Below, piece by piece: positions 9,735-18,374 of a stretch of DNA of 41,300 bases; positions within the stretch are counted from its first letter, which is position 1, and every line of letters begins with the position of its first letter. Source of the stretch: Clostridia bacterium (lineage in GTDB: Bacteria; Bacillota; Clostridia; RGIG7378). Where the stretch lies: positions 1 through 41,300 of the forward strand of contig JAFVXO010000105.1 in assembly GCA_017501105.1 (NCBI GenBank), written 5' to 3'. The position numbers and the translations under genes are program-made. The notes under the pieces were generated by a model. The model had not been told where the DNA came from. It did not search any database and saw only the letters and a list, made by a program, of their open reading frames with translations.

Positions 9735-9759
9735 GGCCTCCTCGGAGGCCCTTTTTTTT
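9735..9759 (+). terminator. Rho-independent terminator after the LCP gene
   Basis: A perfect 7-bp stem (GGCCTCC at 9735-9741 with GGAGGCC at 9744-9750, loop TC) is followed by C and eight T residues (9752-9759). It sits 13 bases after the LCP stop codon and separates the envelope genes from the polysaccharide locus. Confidence 0.92.
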
Positions 9760-9796
9760 GTAGAGATAGGTTTTCACCACCGGAACTTTAAGGCTC

Positions 9797-9850
9797 ACCA
9801 TGTTGGGTGTTTTACCTGAGAAGAACAAGGAGCCAAAACACAAGCATGGT
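9797..9850 (+). other. nested inverted repeat in the 256-base gap before the capsule operon
   Basis: ACCATG (9797-9802) pairs with CATGGT (9845-9850), and inside it GTGTTTT (9807-9813) pairs with AAAACAC (9835-9841), with a 21-base loop. A competing pairing GGCTC (9792-9796) with GAGCC (9830-9834) is also possible. No T-run follows. It could be a structured leader or regulatory RNA; only the pairing is seen directly. The rest of the 9760-9977 gap is AT-rich with no supported gene. Confidence 0.4.
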
Positions 9851-9912
9851 TACTTGAGAATGTAATAATGTGATGATATTATAGAAAATGGATTATTGGA
9901 AGAAATTATTCC

Positions 9913-9940
9913 TTGCTTATCAAAGCAGACATGATATATA
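9913..9940 (+). promoter_or_regulatory. candidate sigma-A-type promoter for the polysaccharide operon
   Basis: TTGCTT (9913-9918) and TATATA (9935-9940) are separated by 16 bases, 38 bases before the first capsule gene and downstream of the LCP terminator. A promoter is expected here because of the terminator, but neither box is a perfect consensus. Confidence 0.4.
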
Positions 9941-9977
9941 AGAGTTAGATGCGGGATGTTACAGGAGATAATGCAGT

Positions 9978-10607
9978 ATGTATAAGCAGTTTATAAAGAG
10001 ATTGATAGATGAGGTACTCTCTATTATAGGTATTATTGTCCTGGCGATTCCAATGCTGATTATCGCTGTTGCGGTGAAGATTGATGATCCTGGACCAGTT
10101 CTATTCAAACAAAAGCGAGTAGGTATACATAAGACACACTTTATCCTTTATAAATTCAGGAGCATGAAGATGTCTACTCCTAAAGATTGCCCCACACATT
10201 TATTGGAAAATCCGGATCAGTTTATTACCAGTGTTGGTAAGTTCCTGCGCAGGAGCAGTCTGGATGAATTGCCACAGCTATTTAATATATTGATGGGGGA
10301 TATGTCTATAGTTGGCCCGCGTCCGGCTCTGTGGAATCAGGAGGATTTGATTGCAGAGCGTGACAAGTACGGAGCTAACGATGTAAGACCTGGACTTACA
10401 GGATGGGCCCAGATTAATGGACGTGACGAGCTGGAGATTGATGTGAAAGCTAAGTTAGATGGCGAGTACGTCGAGAAAATGAGTTTTGGCTTTGACTGCA
10501 AGTGCTTTTTTTGCACCATAATCAGTGTGCTTAAGTCCGATGGTGTTGTTGAGGGCGGCACCGGCGAGATGAAGAAACAGGAAGAAACACAAGAGGTTGC
10601 TAAATGA
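9978..10607 (+). CDS. undecaprenyl-phosphate phosphoglycosyl transferase (monotopic, PglC/WcaJ-domain type)
   Basis: Initiating enzyme of a lipid-linked polysaccharide: it moves a sugar-1-phosphate from a UDP-sugar to undecaprenyl phosphate at the inner membrane face. At 209 residues it is the short monotopic form, with one N-terminal re-entrant hydrophobic segment (about 12-34), then DDPGPVLFKQKRVG, YKFRSMK, the catalytic Asp-Glu pair in SSLDELPQLFN, MSIVGPRPAL and PGLTGWAQINGRD. The gene overlaps the next by 4 bases (ATGA), so the two are translationally coupled. The sugar is not readable from the sequence; an N-acetylated hexosamine or diNAc-bacillosamine-type sugar is typical for short forms. 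Identification as the first gene of the capsule operon fits its position. Confidence 0.93.
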   Translation: MYKQFIKRLIDEVLSIIGIIVLAIPMLIIAVAVKIDDPGPVLFKQKRVGIHKTHFILYKFRSMKMSTPKDCPTHLLENPDQFITSVGKFLRRSSLDELPQLFNILMGDMSIVGPRPALWNQEDLIAERDKYGANDVRPGLTGWAQINGRDELEIDVKAKLDGEYVEKMSFGFDCKCFFCTIISVLKSDGVVEGGTGEMKKQEETQEVAK

Positions 10608-11797
10608 AAATTTTAGTTGTGTGTCAATATTACTATCCGGAAAATTTTCAGATAACCCCTGTTTGCGAACAGCTCGTTAAGGATGGATATGATGTTACTG
10701 TTTTGACAGGCCTTCCCAATTATCCCTTGGGAGTGGTCCCGGAGGAATATAAAAAGGGACACAGAGATGAATGGATCAATGGAGTTCACGTTGTTAGAGT
10801 TCATGAAATAGGAAGAAAAAAAGGCGCTTTTCATTTAGCACTGAACTATATTAGCTTTTGGTTGTCTGCCTCTCGAAAGATTAATGAGTTGCCTGGTGAT
10901 TGTAACCTGGTTTTTGTGTATCAGTTGTCTCCGGTTATGATGGGACTGCCTGCAATCAAATATGCCAAAAAGCACAATGTACCAATGCTTTTGTATTGCT
11001 GCGATTTGTGGCCGGAATCAATGAAGATATATTTGAAATCAGAAAAAAATCCTGTTTTTAGATATTTCAAGAGATTAAGCAGGAGGGTATATCATTCCAG
11101 TGATTATCTTTTTGCTCAATCAACAAGTTTTGTCGATTACCTCTCGCAAATACATGGATTGCCATTAGAGAAGATAGCGTACTTGCCGGCGTTTGCTGAC
11201 GAACAGTATTTGCTGGAAGATTTCACGCCTCAGGATGATACAATAGATTTTGTTTTTCTTGGGAATTTAGGCATAGCACAGGACTTAATTAAGGTATTGT
11301 CTGCGGTTGAGAAGATCAAGGATATCCCTAATTTTAAAGTCCACTTTGTTGGCGATGGTTCTATGTTTGAAGCAGCAAAAGCATTTGTTGATGAAAAAGG
11401 GTTGACCCATATTGTCCAGTTTTATGGCAGAAGACCTGTAGAGGAGATGCCTGAATTTTATAGACTAGCCGATGCGTGTTTGGTATCTCTCAATATGGAG
11501 AATCAAATAGGATTAACTCTTCCTTCTAAGGTACAGGGATACATGGCGGCTGGAAAACCAATTATAGGTATGATTAATGGCTCTGCACGGGATGTCATTG
11601 TTGAATCAAAATGTGGAGTCTGTGTGGATTCCGGAGATGTTGATGGACTGGCAAATGCAATGAGAGATTTTATTCTCAACAATGATAACTACAAGGATTG
11701 TGGTGAAAATGCGCGACAATATTTTGTTGACAATTTTAGGAAGCACATATTCATGTCAGTTTTGGAAGATAAAATAAACGAAATGGAGAAGGTTTAA
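10604..11797 (+). CDS. GT4-family glycosyltransferase, WbuB-like (probable L-FucNAc transferase)
   Basis: GT-B fold enzyme, 397 residues, no convincing membrane span. The N-terminus (MKILVVCQYYYPENFQ, then TGLPNYPLG) and the C-terminal donor-binding stretch (LPSKVQGYMAAGKPIIG) match the WbuB family. WbuB accompanies fnlA-fnlB-fnlC in enterobacterial O-antigen loci and is assigned to N-acetyl-L-fucosamine transfer. The three UDP-L-FucNAc-type genes follow immediately here, which supports the same role. It starts at ATG 10604, overlapping the previous stop, and ends one base before the next gene. The acceptor is presumably the lipid-linked first sugar made by the preceding enzyme. Confidence 0.85.
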   Translation: MKILVVCQYYYPENFQITPVCEQLVKDGYDVTVLTGLPNYPLGVVPEEYKKGHRDEWINGVHVVRVHEIGRKKGAFHLALNYISFWLSASRKINELPGDCNLVFVYQLSPVMMGLPAIKYAKKHNVPMLLYCCDLWPESMKIYLKSEKNPVFRYFKRLSRRVYHSSDYLFAQSTSFVDYLSQIHGLPLEKIAYLPAFADEQYLLEDFTPQDDTIDFVFLGNLGIAQDLIKVLSAVEKIKDIPNFKVHFVGDGSMFEAAKAFVDEKGLTHIVQFYGRRPVEEMPEFYRLADACLVSLNMENQIGLTLPSKVQGYMAAGKPIIGMINGSARDVIVESKCGVCVDSGDVDGLANAMRDFILNNDNYKDCGENARQYFVDNFRKHIFMSVLEDKINEMEKV

Positions 11798-11798
11798 A

Positions 11799-12848
11799 AT
11801 GTCGCTCTTTAAAGGGAAAACACTTATGATTACGGGTGGTACGGGATCTTTTGGTAATGCTGTACTGAATCGTTTTTTGCGAACTGACATTGGAGAGATT
11901 CGTATCTTTTCCAGAGACGAAAAGAAGCAGGATGACATGCGTCATGAGTTTCAGGTTAAAAATCCCGAGGCGGCAGATAAGATTAAGTTCTATATTGGGG
12001 ATGTCAGAGATTTAGCTTCCGTTAAGAATGCTATGTATGGCGTAGATTATATATTCCATGCTGCAGCCCTTAAGCAGGTGCCATCCTGCGAGTTCTTCCC
12101 GATTGAAGCCGTTAAAACAAACGTACTTGGTACAGATAATGTCCTTACTGCTGCTATTGAGGCAGGAGTTAAGAATGTAGTTTGTCTCTCTACAGACAAG
12201 GCAGCTTACCCTGTTAATGCTATGGGTACTTCTAAGGCTATGATGGAGAAGGTTGTTATAGCTAAGTCGCGAACCGTAGCTCCTGCTAAGACCAAGATTT
12301 GCTGTACCAGATATGGTAATGTAATGTGCTCACGCGGTTCTGTTATTCCTCTTTGGATTGACCAGATCAGAAATGGTGATTCCATCACTATTACAGATGG
12401 AAGAATGACCAGATTCATCATGTCCTTGGACGAGGCGGTAGATCTTGTCTTGTTTGCCTTTGAGCATGGAGAATCCGGAGATATTTTGGTGCATAAGGCG
12501 CCTGCTTGTTCCATTCAGACACTGGCAGAGGCCGTATGTGAGTTGTTTGGTGGCAACAAGGATAACGTTAAGGTTATTGGTATCCGCCATGGTGAGAAGA
12601 TGTACGAGACTCTTCTGACAAATGAGGAGTGTGCTCATGCCATCGACATGGGCAATTTCTATCGCGTTCCTGCGGATAAGAGGGGGCTTAACTATGACAA
12701 GTACTTCAGTCAGGGAGATACTGAGAGAAATACACTAACCGAGTTTAATTCAAATAATACAGACTTGTTGGATGTTGAAGCTGTAAAGCAGGCCTTACTT
12801 CGTCTTCAGTATATTCAAGATGAGTTACATAAGATGGAGGAAGTATGA
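11799..12848 (+). CDS. fnlA: UDP-GlcNAc 4,6-dehydratase/5-epimerase (FnlA/CapE/WbjB-like)
   Basis: Extended SDR enzyme, 349 residues, soluble. The nucleotide-binding loop is TGGTGSFG near the N-terminus, followed by IFSRDEKKQDDMRHEF, HAAALKQVPSCEFFP, STDKAAYPVNAMG and RYGNVMCSRGSVIP, all highly typical of the CapE/FnlA/WbjB group. The lysine and following residues in MGTSKAMMEK take the place of the classical YxxxK tyrosine, as is normal for this group. It makes the 2-acetamido-2,6-dideoxy-beta-L-arabino-4-hexulose intermediate on the way to UDP-L-FucNAc. It overlaps the next gene by 4 bases (ATGA), as expected for sequential pathway enzymes. Confidence 0.93.
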   Translation: MSLFKGKTLMITGGTGSFGNAVLNRFLRTDIGEIRIFSRDEKKQDDMRHEFQVKNPEAADKIKFYIGDVRDLASVKNAMYGVDYIFHAAALKQVPSCEFFPIEAVKTNVLGTDNVLTAAIEAGVKNVVCLSTDKAAYPVNAMGTSKAMMEKVVIAKSRTVAPAKTKICCTRYGNVMCSRGSVIPLWIDQIRNGDSITITDGRMTRFIMSLDEAVDLVLFAFEHGESGDILVHKAPACSIQTLAEAVCELFGGNKDNVKVIGIRHGEKMYETLLTNEECAHAIDMGNFYRVPADKRGLNYDKYFSQGDTERNTLTEFNSNNTDLLDVEAVKQALLRLQYIQDELHKMEEV

Positions 12849-13699
12849 AGTTTTTAGTTTTGGGCTGTAATGGTATGGCAGGACATATGATTTCAGCATA
12901 TCTCCAGGAACAGGGCCACGATGTATTTGGCTTTGATAGAGCGAAATCTAAATATATTTCCAGCGTAGCAGGAGATGCTACAGACAAAGAAACTATCAAG
13001 GAACTTGTTGGCAAAAACAAATATGATTCAGTAATAAACTGTATTGGCATTCTTAATCAGTTTGCCGAACAGAATAAGGCCTTGGCTACATATTTGAATT
13101 CATATTTTCCTCACTATCTTGCAGAATTAACAGACAATACCGACACGCAGATTATTCATATGAGCACAGACTGTGTTTTCTCTGGCAGAAGAGGAAATTA
13201 CACTGAGGATGATTTCCCGGATGGAGAGACCTTTTACGATAGGTCCAAAGCTCTAGGCGAATTGAGAGATGATAAAAACATCACTCTTAGAAATTCTATT
13301 GTTGGTCCTGATATAAATCCTAATGGCATTGGCTTAATGAACTGGTTCATGAAGCAAGAAGGTCCGATTAATGGATTTACAAAGGCAATGTGGACAGGCC
13401 AAACCACACTACAGTTAGCAAAGACAATGGAGGTAGCCGCCAGGGAGAAAGCCGCTGGTTTATATAACACAGTACCGGATCACTCTATTAGTAAGTATGA
13501 TTTGCTGCAGTTGTTTAATCAGTATTTCAGAAATAGTGAGATTCAAATTTCTCCTGTAGAAGGAATAAATGCAGATAAATCACTAAAGCGTACTAAGTTC
13601 GACTTTAGTTACATTATCCCAGACTATGAAAAAATGATTGCTGAGGCTGCTGAGTGGTTATCGACCCACAAGGCTATGTATCCACACTATAATTTGTAA
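12845..13699 (+). CDS. fnlB: RmlD-family SDR reductase, probable FnlB/CapF-type step
   Basis: Soluble Rossmann-fold protein of 284 residues with GCNGMAGHMI as the NAD(P)-binding loop, INCIGILNQFAEQN, STDCVFSG and YDRSKALGE, where Y and K form the YxxxK catalytic pair. These are RmlD-type features. Position between the FnlA-like dehydratase and the FnlC-like epimerase, and translational coupling to the former, point to reduction of the 4-keto (and possibly C-3 epimerised) intermediate. The well-studied CapF/WbjC enzymes are about 370 residues because of a C-terminal cupin domain used for C-3 epimerisation. No cupin is seen here, so the exact product (L-FucNAc or a stereoisomer) is open. Confidence 0.82.
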   Translation: MKFLVLGCNGMAGHMISAYLQEQGHDVFGFDRAKSKYISSVAGDATDKETIKELVGKNKYDSVINCIGILNQFAEQNKALATYLNSYFPHYLAELTDNTDTQIIHMSTDCVFSGRRGNYTEDDFPDGETFYDRSKALGELRDDKNITLRNSIVGPDINPNGIGLMNWFMKQEGPINGFTKAMWTGQTTLQLAKTMEVAAREKAAGLYNTVPDHSISKYDLLQLFNQYFRNSEIQISPVEGINADKSLKRTKFDFSYIIPDYEKMIAEAAEWLSTHKAMYPHYNL

Positions 13700-13714
13700 A
13701 AAAAGGATTAATAT

Positions 13715-14839
13715 ATGAGCAAGCTAAAATTAATGACAATCGTTGGTACAAGACCAGAGATTATCAAGATGTCTGCAATAATCAAAAAGTGTGATTACTA
13801 TTTTGACCATGTTTTGGTACACACAGGTCAGAATTATGATTACCAGTTGAATGAGGTTTTCTTTAATGATTTGGGCTTGAGGGCACCAGATTATTATCTT
13901 GGTGTTGTTGGTGAAAATCTGGGCCAGACAATGGGTAATGTCATATCCAAATCATATGAACTTATGATGAAAGTCAAGCCGGATGCGATTATTGTCCTTG
14001 GTGATACTAATTCATGTTTGTCTGTTATTTCAGCAAAAAGATTAAAGATTCCAGTATTCCATATGGAAGCAGGAAATAGGTGTAAGGACGAGAACCTTCC
14101 AGAGGAAGTTATCAGAAGGATCGTTGATGTAACCAGCGATGTTAATTTATGCTATTCAGAGCATGCAAGGAGATACATTTTAGATTCAGGCGTTCGCCCA
14201 GAGTATACTTTTGTTGTTGGTTCTCCAATGGCTGAGGTGCTAAATGGATGTATTGATCAGATTAATGATAGCAATATTCTTGATGAACTAAAGCTGGAGC
14301 CCAATAAGTATATTCTCTTATCAGCACATCGCGAGGAGAACATTGATATAGAAGAGAACTTCTTCAGCTTGATGAATGCAGTTAATGCCCTTGCAGAAAA
14401 GTACGATATGCCAATATTGTATTCGTGCCATCCTCGTTCCAGGAAGTTCATAGAGCAGAGAGGATTTGCATTCGATTCAAGAGTCAGACAGAATCAGCCT
14501 CTGGGCTTTTTTGACTATAACAAGCTGCAACAGAATGCTTTTTGTGTGGTGTCTGATAGCGGGACGGTTCCGGAGGAAGGTGCTTACTTTAAGTTCCCGG
14601 CAGTATCTGTGAGAACATCAACAGAGAGACCAGAGGCAGTGGATAAGGGGGTTTTTATAATTGGTTCTATTACCTCCGAAAAGGTTATCCAAGCCGTTGA
14701 TTTGGCAGTTAAGATGCACGAGAGTGGCGATGACGCCTGTGACGTGCCAGCTTATACTGATACCAATGTATCTGCAAAGATTGTGAAGATTATCCAGTCA
14801 TATACAGGTGTAATTAATAAGATGGTTTGGAAAAAGTAA
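13715..14839 (+). CDS. fnlC: UDP-N-acetyl-hexosamine 2-epimerase (WecB/FnlC/CapG family)
   Basis: GT-B-like hydrolysing/non-hydrolysing 2-epimerase family, 374 residues. Landmarks are VGTRPEIIKMSAI at the N-terminus, LVHTGQNYDYQLN, VLGDTNSCLS, FHMEAGNRCKDENLPEEVIRR (split in the middle by the conserved Glu), LLSAHREENID, and the UDP-binding DSGTVPEEGAYF. In the UDP-L-FucNAc pathway this is the last step, inverting C-2. A WecB-type ManNAc role is the alternative, but the preceding fnlA- and fnlB-like genes make FnlC much more likely. AAAAGGA lies 11-17 bases before ATG 13715. Confidence 0.9.
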   Translation: MSKLKLMTIVGTRPEIIKMSAIIKKCDYYFDHVLVHTGQNYDYQLNEVFFNDLGLRAPDYYLGVVGENLGQTMGNVISKSYELMMKVKPDAIIVLGDTNSCLSVISAKRLKIPVFHMEAGNRCKDENLPEEVIRRIVDVTSDVNLCYSEHARRYILDSGVRPEYTFVVGSPMAEVLNGCIDQINDSNILDELKLEPNKYILLSAHREENIDIEENFFSLMNAVNALAEKYDMPILYSCHPRSRKFIEQRGFAFDSRVRQNQPLGFFDYNKLQQNAFCVVSDSGTVPEEGAYFKFPAVSVRTSTERPEAVDKGVFIIGSITSEKVIQAVDLAVKMHESGDDACDVPAYTDTNVSAKIVKIIQSYTGVINKMVWKK

Positions 14840-14872
14840 GAGAATTGCCTCGACATTAGAGAGAAAAGATAA

Positions 14873-16072
14873 ATGAAGGTTTTACAGATTAGTGCCAACT
14901 GGGGCCATGGTGGTCCTGGCGGCGTAGTTAAAGATATCCATAATTACTTGTGCGAGAATGGACACGAGGCTGTTGTTGCATATGGAAGATATGATGTTCC
15001 AGCGGACATAAAATCCATAAAGATTGGGAATAGGGTATCTGTATACCTTCATGTATTGTTATCCAGGTTGTTTGATATATCTGGTTTTGGATCAAGTTGG
15101 GCTACCCAGAAATTCATAAAAGAAATTGATAGGGTAAAACCAGATGTGGTTCATATCCACAATTTACTTGGATACTATATAAATGTTGAGATCTTATTTA
15201 ATTATTTGAAGAAAGCTAACATTCCGACCGTATGGACGCTACATGATTGCTGGGAGTTTACAGGCCATTGCATTAATTTTGAAAGAATTAATTGTAAGAA
15301 GTGGAAAGAGGGATGTGGCAATTGTTCATTAAGGGGTAATTACCCAGAGGCTTGGCTTAAAGATAATTCCAAATCAAATTTTATAAAAAAGAAGCAGTGC
15401 TTCACAGGTGTGTCGAAAATGCTATTGGTAACTCCATCTCAATGGCTGAAGAACTTGGTTCAAGAGTCCTATCTTAAGGATTACGAATGCGAAGTAATCA
15501 ATAATGGCATCGATCTACAAGTTTTTAAGCCAACGGCTAGTGACATCAGAAGCGAATATGGGCTTCAGGACAAAAAAATACTATTGTTTGTTGCTTCTGT
15601 TTGGAATGACATGAAGGGGGAGCAAATTGTCTATCAACTGGCAGATGAGCTGGATGATTCCTTTGCTATGGTCATGATTGGAAGAAAGTCTTCAGAAAAT
15701 ATTCCCGACAGGATTATTAACATTCCCAGAACACAAAATGTGGATGAATTGGTTAAATGGTACTCGGCAGCGGATGTTTTCGTTAACCCAACTTTGGGAG
15801 ATAATTTTCCCACAGTTAACATTGAAGCATTAGCCTGTGGTACTCCGGTTGTTACCAGCAACACAGGAGGAAGCCCTGAAGTAGCAGGGAATGAGTATGG
15901 CTGTGTAGTATACTCTAAGGGGATAGAAGAGTTTATCGATAAGATAAATCAATGTATAAAGAGAGGTCTGACAACCGAGGAATGCAGAGAAGCGGCGACG
16001 AAGTATGACAGAGACGCATGCTTTAGGAAGTATGTTGCGATTTATACTAAGGCTAAGGAGATGGAGGAATAA
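14873..16072 (+). CDS. GT4-family glycosyltransferase with Cys-rich acceptor loop
   Basis: GT-B fold enzyme, 399 residues. The N-terminal domain has NWGHGGPGGVVKDIHNYL and IHNLLGYYIN. The C-terminal donor site includes EALACGTPVVTSNTGG with the usual glutamates. A feature of this subgroup is the block beginning WTLHDCWEFTGHC and continuing through three more cysteines (KKWKEGCGNCSL), which resembles colanic-acid-type WcaC-like enzymes and may bind metal or form a structural knot. It adds one sugar to the lipid-linked repeat unit at the cytoplasmic face. Donor and acceptor are unknown. It lies 33 bases after the epimerase gene, with AGAGAAAAG as a weak Shine-Dalgarno. Confidence 0.85.
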   Translation: MKVLQISANWGHGGPGGVVKDIHNYLCENGHEAVVAYGRYDVPADIKSIKIGNRVSVYLHVLLSRLFDISGFGSSWATQKFIKEIDRVKPDVVHIHNLLGYYINVEILFNYLKKANIPTVWTLHDCWEFTGHCINFERINCKKWKEGCGNCSLRGNYPEAWLKDNSKSNFIKKKQCFTGVSKMLLVTPSQWLKNLVQESYLKDYECEVINNGIDLQVFKPTASDIRSEYGLQDKKILLFVASVWNDMKGEQIVYQLADELDDSFAMVMIGRKSSENIPDRIINIPRTQNVDELVKWYSAADVFVNPTLGDNFPTVNIEALACGTPVVTSNTGGSPEVAGNEYGCVVYSKGIEEFIDKINQCIKRGLTTEECREAATKYDRDACFRKYVAIYTKAKEMEE

Positions 16073-16074
16073 GA

Positions 16075-17370
16075 ATGTCCAGGAAGATATCTTTAAAAGA
16101 TATATTCTATACAATATTTGCGCTTTTATTAATCTTAATAGGTATCGTAAGTTTTAAAAACGCAAATATTATATTTGTTGCTTCATTAACTTTGCTGGTT
16201 AGTGTAATTAACTTTATAAGATATAGAAGCAGTCCGTTCCATTTTATTGTATTTGGGTTTATATTGTTTTCAAATTATAGTATTTGTTTTGCCCAATATA
16301 TTAAGCCAATAAATAGTATTTATGCTTCTTTATTTAATACAGAATATTCTAGAATTAGTATTTGTGTTTTGCTTATATTTAATTCACTGCTTTTGTTGTT
16401 TAATTGTCTGCCGCATAAGGAGTGTAGTAACGTTGAAAATAAATTTTTAAACAAGGAATTTTTCAATCCAATTATTGTAATTGGAGCGTTGCTTTTGCTG
16501 ATTGTTATCTTTACTTTCGGATTTGATAGAGCAACTACTGAAGGTGCCAGAGGTGATATTTCATCTTATTACGAATATTCGATTATATTGTTTTTAGTAG
16601 GATTTTTCTTTTGTGGTGATAAAAAAGGCTATAAGATAGCCTTGCTTTCAGTCCTTGCTATGTATGTTCTACAAGATCTGGTATACGGTGGGCGCATTAC
16701 ATCATTGCAGTTGCTGTTGCTCAGTTATCTGATTTTCTTTTTTGATAAAAAAATAAACGTATTAAAGGTTTTGCCATTGGGTGTATGTGGCCTTGCTGTG
16801 TTTAGTGCCGTAGGCCAATTGAGGGGAAGGTTTAATTTTTCCTTGGAGTCTATAGTAGACGCCTTTGAGATGCTGGCGGATGGTTCCTTTGCATTGGACA
16901 CTGCATATGCAGCGTTCTATGCATCACAGATTTTTGTTGTCGCTGCTTTGGTAGATCCCGTCGCTACTAAGTTAAACATGTTTGGTTCATTTTTGTTGTC
17001 AATCATAACGGGAGGCTCTGCAGAGTCTAATTTGTCGCTGTATACCCGGAATTTTTCCTGGCATGGTGGAGGCGGACTTGCTCCGTTTTATATGTTCTAT
17101 TATCTGGGGTATGTAGGTGTTATTCTTATCGGCATCTATATCGCTGCTATCTTAAGAAAACTTGGCAGGAATAATTCCTATTTTGGTAAGGCAGTAACCA
17201 TATATGTTGTTGCTACAGTACCAAGATGGTATCTATACTCATTGTTAGCAATCACAAGAGGACTGCTTATTTTGGGTGTTGTATTTGGAATTTGCTATCT
17301 TGCTGATTGCCTGATGAAAAAGAAGAAATTGCAGTTTAATAAAAGCAAAAGCATTAATGTTGGAGGGTAG
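16075..17370 (+). CDS. Wzy-like polysaccharide repeat-unit polymerase
   Basis: Highly hydrophobic protein of 431 residues with around ten or more predicted membrane helices and one larger external loop, the standard profile of Wzy/O-antigen polymerases. Candidate functional loop residues are in TEGARGDISSYYEY (about 160) and YGGRITSLQ (about 203), where arginines flank helices as in other Wzy proteins. It joins undecaprenyl-linked repeat units on the outer face of the membrane. Sequence is strongly AT-rich relative to the flanking sugar-nucleotide genes, as is common for serotype-specific polymerase genes. Family assignment rests on topology, length and position between glycosyltransferases and a flippase. 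Confidence 0.8.
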   Translation: MSRKISLKDIFYTIFALLLILIGIVSFKNANIIFVASLTLLVSVINFIRYRSSPFHFIVFGFILFSNYSICFAQYIKPINSIYASLFNTEYSRISICVLLIFNSLLLLFNCLPHKECSNVENKFLNKEFFNPIIVIGALLLLIVIFTFGFDRATTEGARGDISSYYEYSIILFLVGFFFCGDKKGYKIALLSVLAMYVLQDLVYGGRITSLQLLLLSYLIFFFDKKINVLKVLPLGVCGLAVFSAVGQLRGRFNFSLESIVDAFEMLADGSFALDTAYAAFYASQIFVVAALVDPVATKLNMFGSFLLSIITGGSAESNLSLYTRNFSWHGGGGLAPFYMFYYLGYVGVILIGIYIAAILRKLGRNNSYFGKAVTIYVVATVPRWYLYSLLAITRGLLILGVVFGICYLADCLMKKKKLQFNKSKSINVGG

Positions 17371-17372
17371 TT

Positions 17373-18374
17373 ATGGGATGTGATGTTAGTGTAATAATCC
17401 CAGTTTATAATTCGGAGAAGTTTTTAGAAGACTGCGTACATAGTGTTATAAATCAAACATTCTCTAATATTGAAATAATTTTGGTAAATGATGGTTCCAA
17501 GGATAAAAGCGCAGATATTTGTGACACCCTTGCCATAAAGGATAGTAGAATTAGGGTTATTCATAAAACAAATTCAGGGGTGTCTGATACCAGAAATGTT
17601 GGAATTAATGAAGCCATAGGAAGATATGTAACATTCATTGATTCTGATGATGTGGTTGAGTTGAACTACATTGAAAAGTTATATAGAGAGATTTTAAATT
17701 CGGATATAGATTGTGTTGTGTGTGGCTTTAATATTTGCAGGGGTATTAGCAAGGTTTCTCAAGATTATAAAAGACCGGTCCTCCTTTCTTCTGAAGATGA
17801 TGAATATGGAATTGAACTTATGCACCTTTATCAGGGAAAGCTGTTAAATCCCATTTGGAATAAAATGTATGTTAAAGAATCTATGCCAGGATTCAATGTG
17901 AATTTGGCAATGGGAGAAGACGTGGTCTTTAATTTAGAGTATTTCAGCAAAACGAAAAAAATAAAGGTTATTCCAGATGTTTTGTACAATTACAGGGTTC
18001 ATGAAGGCTCTGCCGTAACAACACCGAGTTTAAATAGGATGAAGGATGTTATTGTTGTTAACAATTTTATGATCGACTCCTTTTCTAACATTTTAACCGA
18101 AAAAAATATAAAAAAAATAATTAAGGTGTGCGTTGGCGAAGTGGATGGCCTGTATAGGCATCTATTCAGGATGAGTGCTTCCAAGAATGAAATAAAGAAT
18201 ATTATAAATTGTTGGAGAAGTTGCGAAGAGTATGCGGTATTCTTTAACTCTTTTGCGAGAAAAAATTTAATTTATCTGGCGTCAGCAAATACAATTTATA
18301 GATTTTATTATTTAAGAACTATTGGTGAAAGAACAATTATTAAGATGTTCAGGCAGAGGATGATAGTTAAATGA
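17373..18374 (+). CDS. GT2-family glycosyltransferase
   Basis: GT-A fold enzyme, 333 residues. It opens with VSVIIPVYNSEKFLEDCV, then the nucleotide-binding LVNDGSKDKSADICD and the metal-binding FIDSDDVV, followed by the acceptor side with MGEDVVFNLEYF, which holds the catalytic-base-type Glu-Asp. This is the classic capsule/WcaA-like GT2 profile. The gene begins 2 bases after the wzy-like stop and overlaps the flippase start by 4 bases, so it is a middle gene of the same transcript. GGAGGG lies just upstream. It probably adds a sugar to the repeat unit; specificity is not predictable. Confidence 0.88.
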   Translation: MGCDVSVIIPVYNSEKFLEDCVHSVINQTFSNIEIILVNDGSKDKSADICDTLAIKDSRIRVIHKTNSGVSDTRNVGINEAIGRYVTFIDSDDVVELNYIEKLYREILNSDIDCVVCGFNICRGISKVSQDYKRPVLLSSEDDEYGIELMHLYQGKLLNPIWNKMYVKESMPGFNVNLAMGEDVVFNLEYFSKTKKIKVIPDVLYNYRVHEGSAVTTPSLNRMKDVIVVNNFMIDSFSNILTEKNIKKIIKVCVGEVDGLYRHLFRMSASKNEIKNIINCWRSCEEYAVFFNSFARKNLIYLASANTIYRFYYLRTIGERTIIKMFRQRMIVK

